In this document: positions 61,003 to 64,000 of the stretch, piece after piece | Position numbering within the stretch: position 1 is the first letter of the stretch | Layout of the letters: each line of letters opens with the position of its first letter | Origin: a bacterium | GTDB taxonomy: Bacteria; Hydrothermota; UBA3073; JACQXS01; JAQTXJ01 | Reading direction: 5' to 3' | DNA: 64,000 nt | NCBI GenBank assembly: GCA_028716385.1 | Contig: JAQUPX010000005.1 | Span: 204,865 to 268,864 of the forward strand | Notes under the pieces: model-generated | The model's input: only the letters and a program-made list of their open reading frames with translations | Told to the model about the DNA's origin: nothing | Database searches by the model: none | Translations under genes and position numbers: made by a program

Positions 61003-63153
61003 TTAATTTCCAAACTCTACGGATATTTTACCGTAAAATTCTCTTCCAATAATTGGTCCCCAGTAATATTCGGTTTCTCCTTCACCATGCTGCTTCAGGT
61101 AGTAATCAAAAAGATTATTAATTCCCAGATTAAATTTAATAGGCCCAAATTTCTTAGATGTGTTAAAATTAGAAACAGAATATACAGGCGAATTATGATG
61201 GTGAACACTTCCATCTTTGTAAACTGTTTGTACGGCCATTGGCCCATTAACGTTGCCTGTGATATTAAATTCAAGTTCAGAATCTTTGCGGTATGTAACG
61301 GAATAATCGGCACCCCATTGATTTATAAATGGTAAAGTCTGCCCGTTCTCAGATTCAGGGGATAAGGCAAAACCTCCAATCGTTAAATCTATATTATTTG
61401 AATAAGGAGTAAAATTTGATGAAATTTCAATGCCTTTAGAAGTAACCTCTTCGTCTAAGTTATAGTAGTAAAATACAGCTCTTTGAGTAACGCTATCTAT
61501 GCCATCTAATCTTGAATTTATAAAATTACTTACATGGTGATAAAAAGAATTGAGTTTAAAATCCACTATCAAGTTACCAATAGTAGTTAGTTTGCTAACT
61601 CCTCCTTCTGCCGAAAATCCTTTTTCGTTTAGCAGGTTTGTATCTCTTTTGACTGTGTAACGGTATCCTGCAGGTAAGTTCTCAACACTCCCAAATATGA
61701 TAGAAGGTGTCCTATAGCCCGTGCCGGCTGCAAAATTAAAGTCTAACCCCAGTAATGTAAACTTTACTGCTCCATACGGTGAAAAAATTTCTCCATATTC
61801 GGAGTTGAAATCAACCCGGGCAGCCGTAAAAACTTCCATTCCTCCGGTTTTCCAATGAGGAGAGGAAAGCCCAATCCCGTAATTATCTTCATCATAAGCT
61901 TCGAAAAGTCTAACATCATAAAGGTATTCATGATTAAACGAAATTCCTAATGTGAATTGCCCAAGCATAGCGGAGAATTCACTATATAAGTTTTTTTGTT
62001 CAGCGGCATAATTCTTATTTTCAACAATACCGTCTTCAGTATAAGAGGATGCGGCTATTTTAAACTTCAGAGGAACGATTTGAGAATTTATCCGACTTTG
62101 ATTCCATAGATTCCAACAGCGGGCAGAAATCTTTTCTGCATTGGGAATAGTCCCGTATTCGTATTCAGGAATTATAGCGCCACTTTTACGAACTTCATTG
62201 GTAATGGAACCTCCGAAAGTTAAATCATAAAAAGGAGAAGGAGTAATTTTTATTGAGGTCAGATAAATGTCACCTAAATGAGCAGTGTTTTCGCTTATTT
62301 TATCTTTGTTGAGGTCAACAAAACCTCGCTCACTATGAGCTGCCATTCCGGTTATGCCAATAGTATTATAAGAGTTGTTGAACATACCGTAAATCTCATT
62401 TCCATAATTACGATAAGTATAAGAAGCTTTTGTAATCAATTGAGGAGAAGGCTGAGGGAGTGTTACATTTATGGCACCGGATATGGCATCGCTTCCCCAA
62501 ATCGCTCCCGAGGCGCCTTTTAAAATTTCTACCCTGTCCATAAAACTACTTGGAAAAGCGAGTATATACCTTGATGCTAATCCGGAAACAATAGGCAATC
62601 CTTCAAACAAAATCAACGAAAACCTGCCGGGTAATCCCTGGATTGAAACTTCAGAAGTGTTATTACACATACTGCATTTAGTTTGTAATTCTACTCCCGG
62701 CTCTAATTCAATGGCTTCTCCAAGAGTAGAGGCTCCCGATTTTTCAGCTGCTTCTTGTGGAATAACAGTAATAGGTTCAGGAGTTTTTATCCTGTGGATA
62801 GTTTCTTTGCGACCGGTAACTTCTACTTCTTTGAGTTGTATGAAGGACTCTTTTAGAATAACATCTTTTTTTACTGTTTGTCCGTGCATAACCGTAACGG
62901 TAAGTGTCTCAGGTGTAAAACCAATGTATTGATATACAACTTTGAATTCTCCGTGATTCGGAACTTCAATAGTGTACTTCCCGTTGCCGTCAGTTACTCC
63001 GCCTATCGTATATCCTTCCAGCCAAATCTGGGCGGAAACTAAAGGATTCCCTTTCTGGTCATGAACTTTTCCTTCTATTGCTCCGTGGAAAGCAAAAACG
63101 GGCGTATTTAACCCGAGAGTTATAATTAATGCAATTAGTATGTATTTTTTCAT
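61003..63153 (-). CDS. TonB-dependent outer-membrane receptor
   Basis: A 716-residue outer-membrane protein. Signal peptide about 1-21; a carboxypeptidase-regulatory-like domain (residues about 24-100: GAIEGKVHDQKGNPLVSAQI) common in Bacteroidetes-type receptors; a plug domain about 115-225 (TLGEAIELEPGVELQ.., GASGAIWGSDAISGAINV); then a 22-strand-type barrel ending FYGKISVEFGN. The plug carries an unusual CSMC pair (TKCSMCNNTSEVSIQGL). It is translationally coupled to larE, suggesting uptake of nickel or another metal or its chelate (inference). The promoter leaves a leader of about 75 nt; no known riboswitch recognised. Confidence 0.94.
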   Translation of the reverse strand: MKKYILIALIITLGLNTPVFAFHGAIEGKVHDQKGNPLVSAQIWLEGYTIGGVTDGNGKYTIEVPNHGEFKVVYQYIGFTPETLTVTVMHGQTVKKDVILKESFIQLKEVEVTGRKETIHRIKTPEPITVIPQEAAEKSGASTLGEAIELEPGVELQTKCSMCNNTSEVSIQGLPGRFSLILFEGLPIVSGLASRYILAFPSSFMDRVEILKGASGAIWGSDAISGAINVTLPQPSPQLITKASYTYRNYGNEIYGMFNNSYNTIGITGMAAHSERGFVDLNKDKISENTAHLGDIYLTSIKITPSPFYDLTFGGSITNEVRKSGAIIPEYEYGTIPNAEKISARCWNLWNQSRINSQIVPLKFKIAASSYTEDGIVENKNYAAEQKNLYSEFSAMLGQFTLGISFNHEYLYDVRLFEAYDEDNYGIGLSSPHWKTGGMEVFTAARVDFNSEYGEIFSPYGAVKFTLLGLDFNFAAGTGYRTPSIIFGSVENLPAGYRYTVKRDTNLLNEKGFSAEGGVSKLTTIGNLIVDFKLNSFYHHVSNFINSRLDGIDSVTQRAVFYYYNLDEEVTSKGIEISSNFTPYSNNIDLTIGGFALSPESENGQTLPFINQWGADYSVTYRKDSELEFNITGNVNGPMAVQTVYKDGSVHHHNSPVYSVSNFNTSKKFGPIKFNLGINNLFDYYLKQHGEGETEYYWGPIIGREFYGKISVEFGN

Positions 63154-63236
63154 TATACTTATTTGGACAGCAAAGTTACAAAAAACTTACGGTTTAAATG
63201 AATATATTTTTTTAGAATTGTCTAATCCAACTTCTT

Positions 63237-63264
63237 ATACTATTAAAACAGATATTATTGTCAA
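63237..63264 (-). promoter_or_regulatory. Promoter of the TonB receptor-larE operon
   Basis: Minus strand TTGACA (63259-63264), 16-bp spacer, TAGTAT (63237-63242). The start codon (63153) lies about 75 nt after the likely transcription start, the longest leader in the window. Confidence 0.7.
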
Positions 63265-63327
63265 GGCTTTCTGATAATAAGGTTATTTATTTTATCAAGG
63301 TTAAAATGATATTGCCCAATAAAAAAC

Positions 63328-63355
63328 TTGCAAATATTAATTGATGCGATATTTT
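63328..63355 (+). promoter_or_regulatory. Promoter of the asparagine-synthetase-like gene
   Basis: TTGCAA (63328-63333), 16-bp spacer, TATTTT (63350-63355). The ATG at 63364 follows after 8 nt, another leaderless layout. Confidence 0.6.
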
Positions 63356-63363
63356 AAAAAATT

Positions 63364-64000
63364 ATGGGTAGAATTTCCGGCGGAATATGGTTTGCAGAAA
63401 ATACGGACAGAGAACTGATTACTCGTATGTCAAAACTAATGACTACGGGAAAAGATAATTCTAATGAAGAATATTTTGACCCCAAATGTGGTTTAAGTAT
63501 TAACTTGCCTGCAAAACACAAGGGAACGCCTACGTATCCTCTGCATAATGAAAACAAATCAATATGGCTTATAATTGATGGTGAAATATATAATGCCGCT
63601 GACCTGAAATCCGAATTAATAACAAAAAAACACATATTCTATGCAAATATGGACAATGAAACAATTTTACACCTTTACGAAGAAAAAGGTCCTGAATGTT
63701 TGAAAAAATTAAACGGTAGTTTCGCATTGGCAATTTATGATTCTAATAATAATACTTTGTTGTTAGCACGGGATAGATTGGGCATTAAACCTTTGTATTA
63801 CTGGGAAAATGGAAAACAAACTCTATTTGCTTCCGAAATAAAAGCGCTTTTGCTTTCTAAAGATGTAAAAAAGACTCCAAATGATGCGATAATTTATGAT
63901 TTCCTTGCCACGGGAGTACACGAACATACCGAAGATACTTTTTTTGCCGGGATAAAAAAAGTAATGCAGGGAGAATATATATTAATAAATAATAGAGAAA
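63364..64000 (+). CDS. asnB: Asparagine-synthetase-like protein, N-terminal part, lacking Cys2
   Basis: Runs off the window end; 212 residues are visible. It matches the class II glutamine amidotransferase domain of AsnB: LIIDGEIYNAADLKSEL, LNGSFALAIYDSNNNTLLLARDRLGIKPLYYWENG, FASEIKAL. AsnB proteins begin MCGI, with Cys2 becoming the nucleophile after Met removal. Here the start is MGRISGGIWF, so Cys is absent. The frame is closed by a TAA 9 nt upstream, so no other start can supply a Cys. The product probably cannot use glutamine and may use ammonia or another nucleophile. The synthetase domain lies beyond the window. Confidence 0.88.
   Translation, partial: MGRISGGIWFAENTDRELITRMSKLMTTGKDNSNEEYFDPKCGLSINLPAKHKGTPTYPLHNENKSIWLIIDGEIYNAADLKSELITKKHIFYANMDNETILHLYEEKGPECLKKLNGSFALAIYDSNNNTLLLARDRLGIKPLYYWENGKQTLFASEIKALLLSKDVKKTPNDAIIYDFLATGVHEHTEDTFFAGIKKVMQGEYILINNRE

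Noticed and set aside
63154-63236. Riboswitch in the TonB receptor leader
   Set aside because: The leader of about 75 nt shows no conserved cobalamin, nickel/cobalt or other riboswitch core that I recognise.

Overview
This is an AT-rich bacterial window. Outer-membrane features (a TonB-dependent receptor, secreted proteins ending in FlgD-like Ig / sorting-type domains) point to a Gram-negative-type envelope. The secreted proteins, the TMTC-like glycosyltransferases and the many dispersed intergenic palindromes look like genomes of uncultured lineages such as candidate phylum WOR-3/Stahlbacteria. That placement is an inference, because no rRNA or ribosomal protein gene is present. TGA, TAA and TAG all act as stops, so a standard bacterial code applies. 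No complete mobile element, CRISPR array, tRNA or rRNA was seen.

Layout. 1-530: three tandem copies of a 170-bp repeat. 535-4734: a YbhF/YbhS/YbhR-like ABC exporter with two ATPases and two permeases. 5124-7698 (minus): RuvX and a Ktr/Trk potassium system. 7876-11239 (minus): rnfG-rnfE-rnfA followed by tldD, without rnfB, rnfC or rnfD. 11699-32759: secreted proteins (propeller-like, fibronectin-III arrays, tail-collar-like) interleaved with membrane glycosyltransferases. Two of these are TMTC-type O-mannosyltransferase homologues with long TPR tails; the rest are a GT39 enzyme, a polyprenyl-phosphate GT2 and a third membrane-TPR protein. A relBE-like toxin-antitoxin pair flanked by a direct repeat sits among them. 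32766-33138: a frameshifted gene remnant.

33224-48352 (plus) is a nucleotide-sugar and surface-glycan cluster. It holds CDP-glucose synthesis and dehydration (RfbF, RfbG), the iron-sulphur PMP dehydrase RfbH, a NeuB-cupin fusion, a HAD hydrolase, an acetolactate-synthase-like TPP enzyme, a methyltransferase, three radical SAM enzymes, a Nudix hydrolase, an SGNH-like esterase, an epimerase and a GT2. Together they suggest a CDP-linked, possibly branched, 3,6-dideoxyhexose.

48447-64000: a secreted protein gene broken by an in-frame TGA, a large fibre-like secreted protein, a MoxR ATPase, the RNase P RNA gene (rnpB), and a TPR / degenerate GGDEF / ATPase / TPR signalling protein. These are followed by an ECF sigma / anti-sigma / metal-binding Spy-like operon ending in a clear terminator, a GT4 glycosyltransferase, a TonB receptor-larE pair, and the start of an asparagine-synthetase-like gene that lacks the usual Cys2.

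Regulation. Promoters of the form TTGACA - 16 or 17 bp - TAnnnT are easy to read. In several cases the ATG lies only 6-10 nt past the -10 box, so many mRNAs are probably leaderless, while operon-internal genes often carry good Shine-Dalgarno sequences. Dispersed palindromic repeats fill the intergenic spaces and have also entered at least three coding sequences in frame.
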